Assembly (NCBI GenBank): GCA_003168265.1
Contig: PMSV01000004.1
Coordinates: forward strand, 119,504-183,503
DNA from: Chitinophagaceae bacterium
GTDB taxonomy: Bacteria > Bacteroidota > Bacteroidia > Chitinophagales > Chitinophagaceae
Reading direction: 5' to 3'
Length of the DNA stretch: 64,000 bases
The translations under genes and the position numbers were made by a program. A model generated the notes under the pieces. It worked only from the letters and a program-made list of their open reading frames with translations, did no database searches and was not told the DNA's origin. This document shows, in pieces, positions 42,841 to 51,778 of the stretch (the first letter of the stretch is position 1; the number at the start of each line of letters is the position of its first letter).

Positions 42841-44121
42841 ATGCCTATAAAAATTTTGGCTTCGGCCGACCTACACCTCGGAAAGCGAACATCTGGGATT
42901 GATGTCTTCAGCGACGATTGCTCAACGAAACTCACTTGGAAGAGGATGTTAGACTATGCGTGTCGAAATTCAGTCGACGTGGTCTTGCTCGCCGGCGACG
43001 TGATCGACCGGAATAATCGATACTATGAAGCCAGCATCGCCCTACAAGAAGGATTCGCCAGGCTGAAGGACGCCGGTATTGAAGTCTTTCTAGTGTCTGG
43101 CAACCATGACTTCGATGTTCTCCCCCAAGTAATAAGGAACCATTCTTTCGACAATGTTCATCTACTCGGAGCTAATGGACATTGGGAGATCTCACGATTT
43201 GAACGTAGCGGAGAGGTCATTCAGTTTATTGGCTGGTCGTTCCCAAAACAGTATGTAACGACGAATCCTGTATTGCAGTTGGGGGCGCTGCAAACTGACT
43301 CGAATTTCCTTCGGCTAGGTGTATTACATACCGATGTAGACAAAGTGGAGAGTAGATATGGGCCTGTGCCCTTGCTTGATCTCCAAAACGCCGATATCGA
43401 TATTTGGATGCTCGGGCATATTCATAAGCCGTCGAATTTTGCCGGAGAAAAGATTATTCGGTATCCTGGGTCTCCACAGTCGCTTAGCGCTAAGGAGTCA
43501 GGGCGGCATGGTGCTTTGCTTCTGACAGTGGATCAGTCGCGGGTGGAGGTCGAGGAAATAAGTTTCTCGAATTGCCGGTTTGAGTGGCTCAACATCGACG
43601 TCTCGGCAGTGGATTCTCAGGAAACACTGCGTCTTTTGGTGGAGAACGATTTATCCCTAGCCGCAAATTTGAAATTGACCGAACTGGGGGAAACTGTCTT
43701 CTTGGTGTATGATCTCCACTTGAATGGACAAAACAGGAGATGTCGTGAGATCAAGGCCTGGGCTGAACCGCTAAAAAATGATTATGATATGCCGCTAGCA
43801 ACCGGTACTCGAGTTTTGGTGCGGGAAGTATCCGCCAATATTCGGCCAGTGATCGAGGACCATGAAGTGCTTGCCTCCGAGACTTCCCCAGCAGGTTTGC
43901 TCGCACAAACTATCCTGGCGCTGCGCAATGGCAACTCCACGCCCTTCCTGGAGGAACTGATTAGGGATTGGGAGAGGAACTTCAGGACGATAACGAATAG
44001 CACGACCTACCAGCCATTGCAGGAGCAATGGCAGCGCGAAGGAAATCCTAGGATCGCCAAGGTTCTGATCGAGCAGGAATGCAACCGGCTCTTGAATGAG
44101 CTTCTTTTCCCATCCAACTGA
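42841..44121 (+). CDS. Mre11/SbcD-like metallophosphoesterase (YhaO-like)
   Basis: The start is the ATG at 42841 (MPIKILASADLHLG), which begins exactly at the first motif. 426 residues. All five phosphoesterase motifs are present: DLHLG, LLAGDVIDRN, SGNHDFD, LGVLHTD and LGHIHKP, so a two-metal nuclease site is intact. The C-terminal 200 residues form a separate domain with no motif I recognise. It is followed 14 bases later by a Rad50-like ATPase, the usual Mre11-Rad50/SbcCD/YhaON pairing. The two genes are clearly GC-richer than their flanks, which suggests they arrived together. Confidence 0.85.
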   Translation: MPIKILASADLHLGKRTSGIDVFSDDCSTKLTWKRMLDYACRNSVDVVLLAGDVIDRNNRYYEASIALQEGFARLKDAGIEVFLVSGNHDFDVLPQVIRNHSFDNVHLLGANGHWEISRFERSGEVIQFIGWSFPKQYVTTNPVLQLGALQTDSNFLRLGVLHTDVDKVESRYGPVPLLDLQNADIDIWMLGHIHKPSNFAGEKIIRYPGSPQSLSAKESGRHGALLLTVDQSRVEVEEISFSNCRFEWLNIDVSAVDSQETLRLLVENDLSLAANLKLTELGETVFLVYDLHLNGQNRRCREIKAWAEPLKNDYDMPLATGTRVLVREVSANIRPVIEDHEVLASETSPAGLLAQTILALRNGNSTPFLEELIRDWERNFRTITNSTTYQPLQEQWQREGNPRIAKVLIEQECNRLLNELLFPSN

Positions 44122-44135
44122 ATAACATCATACTC

Positions 44136-47100
44136 ATGCCACCTCTTATATTCACACGATTGTCCATCCGCCATATGCCTGGACTGCCCCGAGGGCTTCG
44201 GGACTATCAGAATTTTGTCCCACATATCAATATTATCATCGGCCCAAACGCTTCCGGCAAATCGTCGACGGCCAGAGTAATCCGTGAGCTTATTTGGCGA
44301 CAAGCCACAGGCGAGGTGACCGCCAATGCATTGGTGGACTTTGACGGCCAGGAGTGGGAATTAAAACTGGACGGTCGAAGGGCATCCTCCCGCCGAAATG
44401 GGGTAGAGGATATTTTGGCGGGAGTTCCCGCTTGGGAAGGACACTATCGCTATACTCTTGCTTTACATGAGCTCGTAGCTGCCGAAGACGGTGATCTGGC
44501 CCGGCAGGTAGTCAGGGAATCAGTTGGTTATGACTTGGATGCAGCTCAGCGGGCGCTTGGCTATGCTTCAGGAGCAAATTCGCCTAGGATGAACGTTTAT
44601 CGAGATTTCAAAGCGGCGAAAGATGCCTATGATGAGAAATTCAGGGGTCAGGACGACTTGAACCGTGAACAAGGAAGACTCACCAGACTGATGCTAGAAA
44701 AAGGGGGGGCAGATCGGGCGGGGGCACTCCTCGAATGGAACCGCCAGCTTTTGGAGTTTCTCAGGGCGAAACAATCTTTAGCGGACGCCCAGACTGCATT
44801 GGCCGCATTTCCAGCTGTTTTGGACTTTTTATCAGGAGAAGAATATCAGAACCTGGAAGATTTACGGGAGCAACTGGAAACTCTTGCGACTGAAGTGAAG
44901 AACCTTCAGAACGAAATAACCAGTGCGGAAGATCGACGTAAATTGTTGAATTTCCCGGAAGTCGGGTTGCCGTCCACCTTACTCCACGTGCTTGACGATA
45001 AAATTGCCAAATTATTTGAGTTGGAAAAGGAACTCACGGAGAAGGAACAGGACATCGCAGATGCAACTGCCCGAGAGGAGGCCGCGTTAAAAAGGCTTGG
45101 GACGGAACATGGCATTTCGGAATGGGATGGAGTGACTTTTTTGGACATAGATGGATTGGAAGCCTATCTGCAGAAGGTACACCAGCTGCTGAGCCGTAAA
45201 GGTTCGGTCGAGGCATTGATCAACGAGCTCGAACGTTCAGCTGGAGCACACGAGAATCCGCCACCAGCGGACCTTCTTAATGGAATCGACAACCTTACAG
45301 GTTGGCTTCAGGACTTCAAACCAGAAGAGAAGAAGAAACCGATCCCGGACTGGTCTCTTTGGGTTATCGCGGCTTTGGCCTTCGTTCCGACTTTTTGCGT
45401 TATTGTGTTTGGTAAGGCCGGGTTGATCGCCATCATCATAGTATTTGTTATTGCAGCTATATTTTTTTTTCTGCGCAAAGGCGGTGGCCAAAACGTCGCA
45501 AACGTCCGCCGTTCCGACTTTCAGAGATTGGAATTACCCGAACCTATCGAATGGTCGGTAGCTCAGGTGCAGAAAAGGCTGACGGAATTAGTTGAACAGC
45601 TTGTCGAAGCGAAGTGGCAGCAACGAGTAGCCGATCGTGTCGAAATTCACAAAGACGAATTGGAAGCGATGAAACCAGAATTGAAAGAGATGAGGAACCA
45701 ATACGACTCGTTGAAAGACCAACTAAAATTGATACCTGTCGCCCCTTCAGGCGATCTTCGCAGCTTCGATGGCATGTATTTTTTCTTGCGATACGCAGGT
45801 GAGTGGCATGATTGTTATTCTGAGCGCGTTGGATTGCAAAATGCCCTTCGGACGATTGAGGGACAGCGGGAAACACAGCTCGCCGCAATAAACATACTCT
45901 TTTCTTCCGCAAATGTGGGACCGACAGATGACGCCTCTACCGCCAAAGTGCTCCTTCGCCAATTGGAGGATAATGATCGCAGTTGGGGCAGTGAAGGGAT
46001 TGTGATTGTTAATGCCAAAAGGGGGGTCAAGGAACGTGAGCCGCGGCAGGAGCAGCTAATCGATAAAATAAACGAGATTTTTGATAGGTGTGCTGTTGAA
46101 AGTGGAGAAGATCAGGATGTCCGTGAGCTGGTTGCGAAAGTCGAAAATTATCAACAGGTCAAGCAGGGTTGCCGCGACACTACCACCCTTCTGACAGAAA
46201 AAGAAAGGGTATTGGGTGAGACCCTTCTATTCTCTTCCCAGGCGGTTGAGATGAATCAGATCGATATTGCGACTGTCGAGGCAAGATTGCCGGCCATAAG
46301 TGTGCAGGCTAGTGGGCTTGAACAGATCACACGCGATATTGGAGGAATTAACGCGAAAATCGAGCTGGCTGAGTCGGGAAACAGTTTAGAAATAGCGTTG
46401 AAAGAAAAGGAGGAACGTCTCGCAGACTTGGAGGAGATGTATGATATGAATCTGGGGGCGGTGACTGGGAAGCTGCTGATCGATACATTAAAAAAGCAAG
46501 CAGACGATCGCGACCGGCCCGCAGTCTTCAGACGTGCGAATACTATCTTTAGACGTATTACTAATGGTAAATTTGAGTTGCGTTTACGAAGTTCGGAGCC
46601 ACCTGCGTTCGGTGCCTTCGACACAGTTGAAAGTGAATGGAGGGATCTAAAGGAATTGTCTACTGGAACGAGAATTCAGCTGCTTCTTTCGGTACGGCTA
46701 GCATTTATCGATTCCCTTGAATCTTCGGTTAGTATCCCGATTGTGGCGGATGAACTACTGGCAAATAGTGATCCGCAACGTGCGTCAGCCATCGTGGATG
46801 CGCTGGCAGAAATCAGTCGTCAAGGGCGGCAGATTTTCTATTTTACATCCCAGGCGGATGAGGTGGAGAAATGGCTAGGATTCCTAGCCGATAAGCCAGA
46901 AATCACCCAGGCCGTTTTTGTGCTGGACGGGCTAGAAAATGAGGGTTATGAGCTGTTGCACATGCGGCCCGCTGAGGAGTTTGGTGGGCAACATTTGCTG
47001 GAAGCCCTTCCTGAAGTGGGGGATAGGGATTATGCTCAATATGGAGCAGTTTTGAGAGTCGGACCGTTCGATGTTATGTCAGATCAACCAGATCGGCTGC

Positions 47101-47615
47101 ATGTCTGGTATCTTTTCGATGATCCGCACGTTGTGCATAACCTACTAGAAAAGGGACTGAATTATTGGGGACAATTGCGTAGCTATCGATCGGTCGGCGG
47201 TCGGCTGGACAATCTCGATGCTGGCACGGTCGAGCAGGTAACCAGTAAGATTGCCGTATTCGAGCGCTTCCAGGAGTTGTATCGAAAGGGGCGGCCACGC
47301 AAGATAAATCGGCTGGTTCTGGAAAACTCGGGCGTTATTTCTAGCGGATTCATGGATGCCGTTACTGAAAAATCGGAGATGCTCGGCCATAATCCAAGAG
47401 ATCTGTTACATGCACTTGATACCGGAGAAGTAGCTCGTTTTCAATCGAGAAGTGTCGAGCGACTTCGTGAATATTTGACCGATAAAGGATTTCTTTCGGA
47501 TGAGACCCCGCTGTCTGCTGAGGAGATTTGGGTGCAACTGGCTGCATTCATTTCCCAATCTCTGATAAGACAAGAGGAGGCGCGACGCTTCGTCGCACGG
47601 ATTCTAGGTATATGA
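44136..47615 (+). CDS. Rad50/YhaN-like SMC-type ATPase with an extra C-terminal domain
   Basis: 1159 residues. Walker A is IIIGPNASGKSSTARVI near residues 32-48. Coiled-coil arms surround a double membrane-helix-like stretch near 405-450 (LWVIAALAFVPTFCVIVFG, GLIAIIIVFVIAAIFFFL), a feature of YhaN rather than SbcC. The signature is LSTGTRIQLLLSVRLAF and Walker B IPIVADELLANSD near 870. About 250 residues follow the ATPase (GPFDVMSDQPDRLHVWYLFD onward), which normal YhaN lacks. It likely acts with the nuclease 14 bases upstream on DNA ends; membrane attachment and the extra domain hint at a specialised, possibly defensive role. Confidence 0.8.
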   Translation: MPPLIFTRLSIRHMPGLPRGLRDYQNFVPHINIIIGPNASGKSSTARVIRELIWRQATGEVTANALVDFDGQEWELKLDGRRASSRRNGVEDILAGVPAWEGHYRYTLALHELVAAEDGDLARQVVRESVGYDLDAAQRALGYASGANSPRMNVYRDFKAAKDAYDEKFRGQDDLNREQGRLTRLMLEKGGADRAGALLEWNRQLLEFLRAKQSLADAQTALAAFPAVLDFLSGEEYQNLEDLREQLETLATEVKNLQNEITSAEDRRKLLNFPEVGLPSTLLHVLDDKIAKLFELEKELTEKEQDIADATAREEAALKRLGTEHGISEWDGVTFLDIDGLEAYLQKVHQLLSRKGSVEALINELERSAGAHENPPPADLLNGIDNLTGWLQDFKPEEKKKPIPDWSLWVIAALAFVPTFCVIVFGKAGLIAIIIVFVIAAIFFFLRKGGGQNVANVRRSDFQRLELPEPIEWSVAQVQKRLTELVEQLVEAKWQQRVADRVEIHKDELEAMKPELKEMRNQYDSLKDQLKLIPVAPSGDLRSFDGMYFFLRYAGEWHDCYSERVGLQNALRTIEGQRETQLAAINILFSSANVGPTDDASTAKVLLRQLEDNDRSWGSEGIVIVNAKRGVKEREPRQEQLIDKINEIFDRCAVESGEDQDVRELVAKVENYQQVKQGCRDTTTLLTEKERVLGETLLFSSQAVEMNQIDIATVEARLPAISVQASGLEQITRDIGGINAKIELAESGNSLEIALKEKEERLADLEEMYDMNLGAVTGKLLIDTLKKQADDRDRPAVFRRANTIFRRITNGKFELRLRSSEPPAFGAFDTVESEWRDLKELSTGTRIQLLLSVRLAFIDSLESSVSIPIVADELLANSDPQRASAIVDALAEISRQGRQIFYFTSQADEVEKWLGFLADKPEITQAVFVLDGLENEGYELLHMRPAEEFGGQHLLEALPEVGDRDYAQYGAVLRVGPFDVMSDQPDRLHVWYLFDDPHVVHNLLEKGLNYWGQLRSYRSVGGRLDNLDAGTVEQVTSKIAVFERFQELYRKGRPRKINRLVLENSGVISSGFMDAVTEKSEMLGHNPRDLLHALDTGEVARFQSRSVERLREYLTDKGFLSDETPLSAEEIWVQLAAFISQSLIRQEEARRFVARILGI

Positions 47616-47763
47616 AAATAGCCCACATCGGTCGAGGCAGTCTTTGTATTTATGTTCAATAGATATATGGAAGTAGACGATCCAGATCATAAATTCAGAA
47701 TTTTGTCAGCTTACCAGAAATAATGAAGAAAGAGGCAGAAGGCAACCGTTACTATAATTCGTA

Positions 47764-48459
47764 TCATTGTACTTCTTTAAGTAATCGGTTAAGGCTAGAA
47801 CCTTTATGATTTAACGCTTGATAAACGGTCCTGTCAAATTCCCAGTCTTCTTTTATAATTTCTCTTGATATATGTTTATTTCTAAATTCCAAAATATTTT
47901 TTTCATGCCTACAAGGGTCACTCCAATTTTTGTTTAAATAATTTCCAATTTTTTTCCAATTGAAATCAATTGGAATTGTATTGTTACGAAATTTAGGGTG
48001 ATATAAATTCATTAGAATATTTCTTGCAACTTTACATCCTATTCCATCTAGGTCTTCAAGCATTTTTAATAACTCTTCTCGCCCTTTTTCAGGTGTAATA
48101 AACAATTCAATTCCACCTGCGTTTCTTATCGTTTCAACAATGCTTATTAAAGAATCAATTTTTCTTCCTTTCGACTTTGTCCTTGAACCGGGTACAAATT
48201 GTCCAAAAAGGTTTTTTAATTCAATTCTATTCATTTGTTGGCAGGTCAAAAAATCAGAAGCTATATGAAACTCTTTTAATTTCATTCTTTGAAATAGGGT
48301 ATCTGTATTACCACCAGCATGCATTATGTTTGTTAGGATATTTACCCAATATTTATTAGGCTGTTGCCAATCATTATTCTTTGCAGTATCGACGTCCGAT
48401 TTATATAAATTATAATCATCAATAATTGCCTGGGCTAACTTTAGATTAATATCATCCAT
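47764..48459 (-). CDS. Helix-hairpin-helix protein, distant DNA glycosylase-like
   Basis: 231 residues, all helical. MLEDLDGIGCKVARNILMNL is a helix-hairpin-helix resembling that of endonuclease III-type DNA glycosylases. The usual catalytic Lys of the hairpin (LPGVGRKTA) is replaced (GIGCKVA keeps a Lys one step on), and no Cys cluster for an iron-sulphur centre is seen. Downstream IPIDFNWKKIGNYLNKNW holds an Asp in about the right place for the catalytic acid. DNA binding is likely; glycosylase activity uncertain. Confidence 0.6.
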   Translation of the reverse strand: MDDINLKLAQAIIDDYNLYKSDVDTAKNNDWQQPNKYWVNILTNIMHAGGNTDTLFQRMKLKEFHIASDFLTCQQMNRIELKNLFGQFVPGSRTKSKGRKIDSLISIVETIRNAGGIELFITPEKGREELLKMLEDLDGIGCKVARNILMNLYHPKFRNNTIPIDFNWKKIGNYLNKNWSDPCRHEKNILEFRNKHISREIIKEDWEFDRTVYQALNHKGSSLNRLLKEVQ

Positions 48460-48532
48460 ATCGTTAATGATTTGATGGAGAATTTGTTTAAGTATTAATA
48501 GCTACCCCCTTACTACGAAGTATGTTCTATTT

Positions 48533-48883
48533 TCAACATTTGGGATCGAACATTATTTTCCTAAGACCATTATTTACTTGATAATACCTTTTACATTCAC
48601 ATCCGAATCTGCAATTCCTCTTTTCAATCGGAACATCGATACTTCCTTCATAACTACTAAGCCTGAGTGCTCCGAATGCTGCACTATATGCATCTACATT
48701 TTTCATCAAATTCCTTTCTGGGTCATCCAAAATAATCTTACTCAAAAACGATTTGAATGGCAATTCTCCACCGCAATGGCGGAATACTAACATTTGATTA
48801 AAATCTCCGACAGCAAAACCATCGGCCAATTCAGCTTTATTTTGAAACCATCTTTCTGTAGTTATGGATATTTCCGATATCAT
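48533..48883 (-). CDS. Small protein of unknown function
   Basis: 116 residues. It contains a late CRFGCECKRYYQ cluster with three cysteines, KCs at the very end, and no membrane segment. It is on the same strand as the helix-hairpin-helix gene, 73 bases upstream of it. No family recognised; orphan immunity or toxin proteins are common in this stretch, but nothing specific supports that here. Confidence 0.45.
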   Translation of the reverse strand: MISEISITTERWFQNKAELADGFAVGDFNQMLVFRHCGGELPFKSFLSKIILDDPERNLMKNVDAYSAAFGALRLSSYEGSIDVPIEKRNCRFGCECKRYYQVNNGLRKIMFDPKC

Positions 48884-48934
48884 AAGCGAAAATCAATAAA
48901 TTATGTAAATTTATGATGATAGAAACCACTTGAA

Positions 48935-49639
48935 ATGAAAAAAGAATATAATACGGGTTATTATGATAATCCGAGTTCATTGATATTTCGAGTAATTTTA
49001 TTTTCAGTTATTATTATTGGCATGCTGATTTATATTGGACGTATAAATGGTTCGAAATCATTTGCTGTTTTTATATCCATTTTGATTCCGGTTGCATTTC
49101 TTGTCATCTTAATCAGCGTAAAAGGAAAACTTATAAAAAGAGCTGTTCTTAATTTTGATTCTTCAACTTTCACAATTAAGATATACAAGTTGAAATCTGA
49201 TGAATTAATAAGCATGGAATCATTTTTATGGCGTGACATTGATTCATATCGGTTTTATTTTGATACCAAAAAAAACACTTGCCTTACATTATATTTAAAA
49301 GATAAAAGAAGAAAAACTTTTATCTTTCAGGATTCTAAAGCGTTTGATGAAGCGGTCAATCAGGAAAGTGTTTTCAGTAATTTTTATTCTTACGTTACAG
49401 AATTTAACAAGGGAGAAAATAAGATAATGCTCAAGCCTGGTTTTTTAACTACAAGCGTTGGTAAGCTTATAATTGTATTTGAAGTAGCACTATTATCGTT
49501 TGCTTTGTTATTGCACTTAATAAAGAATAATTTTTCAAGTTCGTATTATTTATTATTGGGTATTGGTTTCATAATTCCTCAAATTATAAATAGGATGCAG
49601 AACAAAGCCATATATGATAAGATAAGCAAATTGAGTTGA
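48935..49639 (+). CDS. Four-helix membrane protein of unknown function
   Basis: 234 residues with two N-terminal helices (VILFSVIIIGMLIYIGRI, FAVFISILIPVAFLVILIS), a soluble beta-rich middle (SSTFTIKIYKLKSDELISME) and two C-terminal helices. Such layout with a pleckstrin-like middle is frequent in orphan immunity proteins of Bacteroidota, but the family is not recognised. Its stop lies at the left edge of a truncated IS3 transposase, so its 3' end may have been affected by the rearrangement. Confidence 0.5.
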   Translation: MKKEYNTGYYDNPSSLIFRVILFSVIIIGMLIYIGRINGSKSFAVFISILIPVAFLVILISVKGKLIKRAVLNFDSSTFTIKIYKLKSDELISMESFLWRDIDSYRFYFDTKKNTCLTLYLKDKRRKTFIFQDSKAFDEAVNQESVFSNFYSYVTEFNKGENKIMLKPGFLTTSVGKLIIVFEVALLSFALLLHLIKNNFSSSYYLLLGIGFIIPQIINRMQNKAIYDKISKLS

Positions 49640-50271
49640 TAGTTACTAAGCCCGTGTCAGAACGCCGGTCCATGATCGATGGTAACCATAGTTCTTTGAG
49701 CATGGTAAAGCAATGCAGCCTGCTGGGCCTGCATCGCAGTGGTTTGTATTATAAGCCTTGCAGCGAAAGCCTGGAGAACCTGATCATCCTGCGCCTGCTC
49801 GATGAGCAGTATTTTAAAACACCGTTCTACGGTGCCAGGAAGCTGACTGTCCTGCTAAAGAAGCAAGGCTTTAAGATCAACCGCAAACGGGTCAAGCGCC
49901 TGATGGAGCTGATGGGATGGCGAACGCTCTACCGGTACAAAAATACCAGTGAGCCGGACAAACAGAACAGGCTCTATCCCTATATGCTCAAAGGCCTTCG
50001 GGTTGAAAGGCCTAACCAGGTGTGGGCGATGGACATTACTTATGTTCCGATGCGCAAAGGATTTATGTACCTGTGTGCCATTATTGATCTGCGCACGCGC
50101 TTTGTAGTGAACTGGAGCCTGAGCAATACGATGACAGCAGAATGGTGCAAACAGGCAGTAGAAGAATCCCTGGAAACGCATGGGTGCCCGGAGATCTTAA
50201 ATACCGATCAGGGATCTCAGTTTACCAGCGATGTGTTTACCGGGCTGTTGAAAGAAAACAATGTACAGACT
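49640..50271 (+). mobile_element. Truncated IS3-family transposase (orfB), lacking both ends
   Basis: The reading frame has the orfB start region CSLLGLHRSGLYYKP, the HTH_21 part YGARKLTVLLKKQGFKINRK, and two of the three DDE catalytic residues: Asp in WAMDITYVPM and Asp in NTDQGSQFTS. It ends after LLKENNVQ, where a full-length copy would continue to the catalytic Glu. No orfA and no terminal inverted repeats are visible, so neither end of the element is here. The 3' junction at about 50271 joins in frame to an Rhs-tip domain. Confidence 0.8.
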
Positions 50272-50601
50272 GCCCCCGACAAATTGCCAGACTTAATGCC
50301 TGGCACAACTACAAATGATGTAGAAGCCACGATTCATTCGCATCCCTTAAATGTCACGATTGCTGATGATAAAGCTTATGGTCAATCTGCGGATGTTCCA
50401 TCTGATGGGGATAAAAAGACATTTAGTCAATATAATAGAAACATAATAGTAGGCCCATTAGGGCAACTTGGTACCGTGACAAAGAATTCAGATGGAACTC
50501 TCAACATTCCAAGTAGGCCGATTGGTATTGCAATTTATGATCGCAATTCTAATCCAATAATTGATCTAACAAGAAGAGCCGTAGAAAAAATACTTAAATA
50601 G
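50272..50601 (+). CDS. Rhs-tip JAMM-type peptidase domain, displaced and joined to IS3
   Basis: 110 codons with no start of their own, open in the frame of the transposase. The segment VEATIHSHPLNVT, followed by ADVPSDGDKKTFSQY, has the JAMM/MPN metalloprotease pattern H-x-H-P...S-x-x-D (the spacing is longer than usual). An IIVGPLGQLGTV and IGIAIYDRNSNP region complete the fold. Related domains are the C-terminal toxins of Rhs and other polymorphic toxin proteins. The next gene is a candidate immunity protein. A toxin tip cut off from its Rhs body by an IS-linked rearrangement is the simplest reading. Confidence 0.6.
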   Translation, partial: APDKLPDLMPGTTTNDVEATIHSHPLNVTIADDKAYGQSADVPSDGDKKTFSQYNRNIIVGPLGQLGTVTKNSDGTLNIPSRPIGIAIYDRNSNPIIDLTRRAVEKILK

Positions 50602-50612
50602 ACAGGTAAATT

Positions 50613-51098
50613 ATGAAAAAGTATTTCTTATTTATTTGGTTAGCTTTTGAAATGTTTGCAAAAGGCTATGGTCAAAATGTTAAAAAAAACCTTGATTTAA
50701 TTATTGTAATTGATGAAAACATTGTAGTAGGAACAATTGCATCCGTTCAAATTGAATTGAAGTATGAAAGAAGTAAAGAGATTATTGATGCGAGTTATTA
50801 TCCTGGTAATTTGTCAATTACAGAGAATAATTATATTAAACTAATATCCGATAGCACAAAAAGCATAAAGCTTAGATTTATTTATTACGAATATGCAGGG
50901 CAAGATCAAACTACTTATAACTATGAAATAGAACTTAGAAGGGAATGGATAGAAGATTACTTTAATATTCTTAGAGTATATAATCTAAAAAAACAGAAAT
51001 ATAAGGGGAAATATTCTCCAAATGAAGTAGGTAAGAATTACGCTTATGAAATTGTAACACCAAGCCATTCTTTCCGATTGATTGAAAGTAAGAATTAA
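50613..51098 (+). CDS. Small exported protein, candidate immunity to the JAMM tip
   Basis: 161 residues with a signal peptide (MKKYFLFIWLAFEMFAKGYG). The mature part is beta-rich and charged (LDLIIVIDENIVVGTIASVQ, YNYEIELRREWIEDYFNILR). It begins 11 bases after the toxin-tip frame, the usual place for an immunity gene. An exported immunity protein would act in the periplasm, which would be unusual if the tip is a cytoplasmic peptidase. No family recognised. Confidence 0.5.
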   Translation: MKKYFLFIWLAFEMFAKGYGQNVKKNLDLIIVIDENIVVGTIASVQIELKYERSKEIIDASYYPGNLSITENNYIKLISDSTKSIKLRFIYYEYAGQDQTTYNYEIELRREWIEDYFNILRVYNLKKQKYKGKYSPNEVGKNYAYEIVTPSHSFRLIESKN

Positions 51099-51107
51099 TA
51101 AACCGGA

Positions 51108-51236
51108 TCCGCACGCAAAGGATCGGTGAAAGAGAACAATCACTATCCATTCGGATTGACCATGGCGGGGATAAGTGATAAGGCAGTTAAGACGAATTAT
51201 ACGGAAAATAGATATCGTTTCCAAAAAGAGGTTTAA
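51108..51236 (+). pseudogene. Orphan Rhs core C-terminal fragment
   Basis: About 40 codons with no start: VKENNHYPFGLTMAGISDKA, then TNYTENRYRF and a stop. This is the strongly conserved end of the Rhs core of Bacteroidota, just before the DPxGxxxGxNxY region and the toxin tip. It shows that a complete Rhs gene existed here or that its 3' part was copied in. Confidence 0.8.
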
Positions 51237-51250
51237 GAATAGTATATAAA

Positions 51251-51663
51251 ATGACAAATAATGAAATAATCATACATAACATTAAAGATTATCATTATTG
51301 TCCGGGTAAATCTGGGTTAAATTCTGCTGTAATCATTAACCAGTAAGGATTAGAGCCAAAAAACTCGTTGTTTCAAAACATAGGGTAGCTCACCCCATTT
51401 TTTTATGGACCAAAAGCAAACGAGCCATTATCATTCTTCCTCCATGCCTTATAGATGACAGAGAAAATTTAGCAGAAGTTGCCGGAGAAATTAACGTAGC
51501 GATGGTCAACTTACGTGAAAAAGAATACGTTTATAAATCCTGGGTCAACAAATATTGGATTAAAGCTCAAAAAGACGATTTTTTTGAAATATTTGATTCA
51601 GTCAAGAAAGTTGACCTAGTTACACACCTTTATAATGATCCTGGTAAATCATTCTTTATATAA
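51251..51663 (+). pseudogene. Probable frameshifted small gene
   Basis: An ATG at 51251 opens MTNNEIIIHNIKDYHYCPGK and stops at 51346; the next frame from 51340 to 51663 has no start but reads well (KLVVSKHRVAHPIFLWTKSK, RAIIILPPCLIDDRENLAEV, SWVNKYWIKAQKDDFFEIFD). Joined by one frameshift they give about 136 residues. No family recognised; the position after the Rhs remnants suits a former immunity or tip gene. Low certainty. Confidence 0.4.
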
Positions 51664-51778
51664 ATACTCCTGAAATAATTAAGCTTTTAGCCTGCCGAAG
51701 ACATACAATAAATTTAGAATGTAATTAAGTAAAGGGTGAATCACGCTTTTAGCTGAGCAGTTTAATATCCAATACAAC

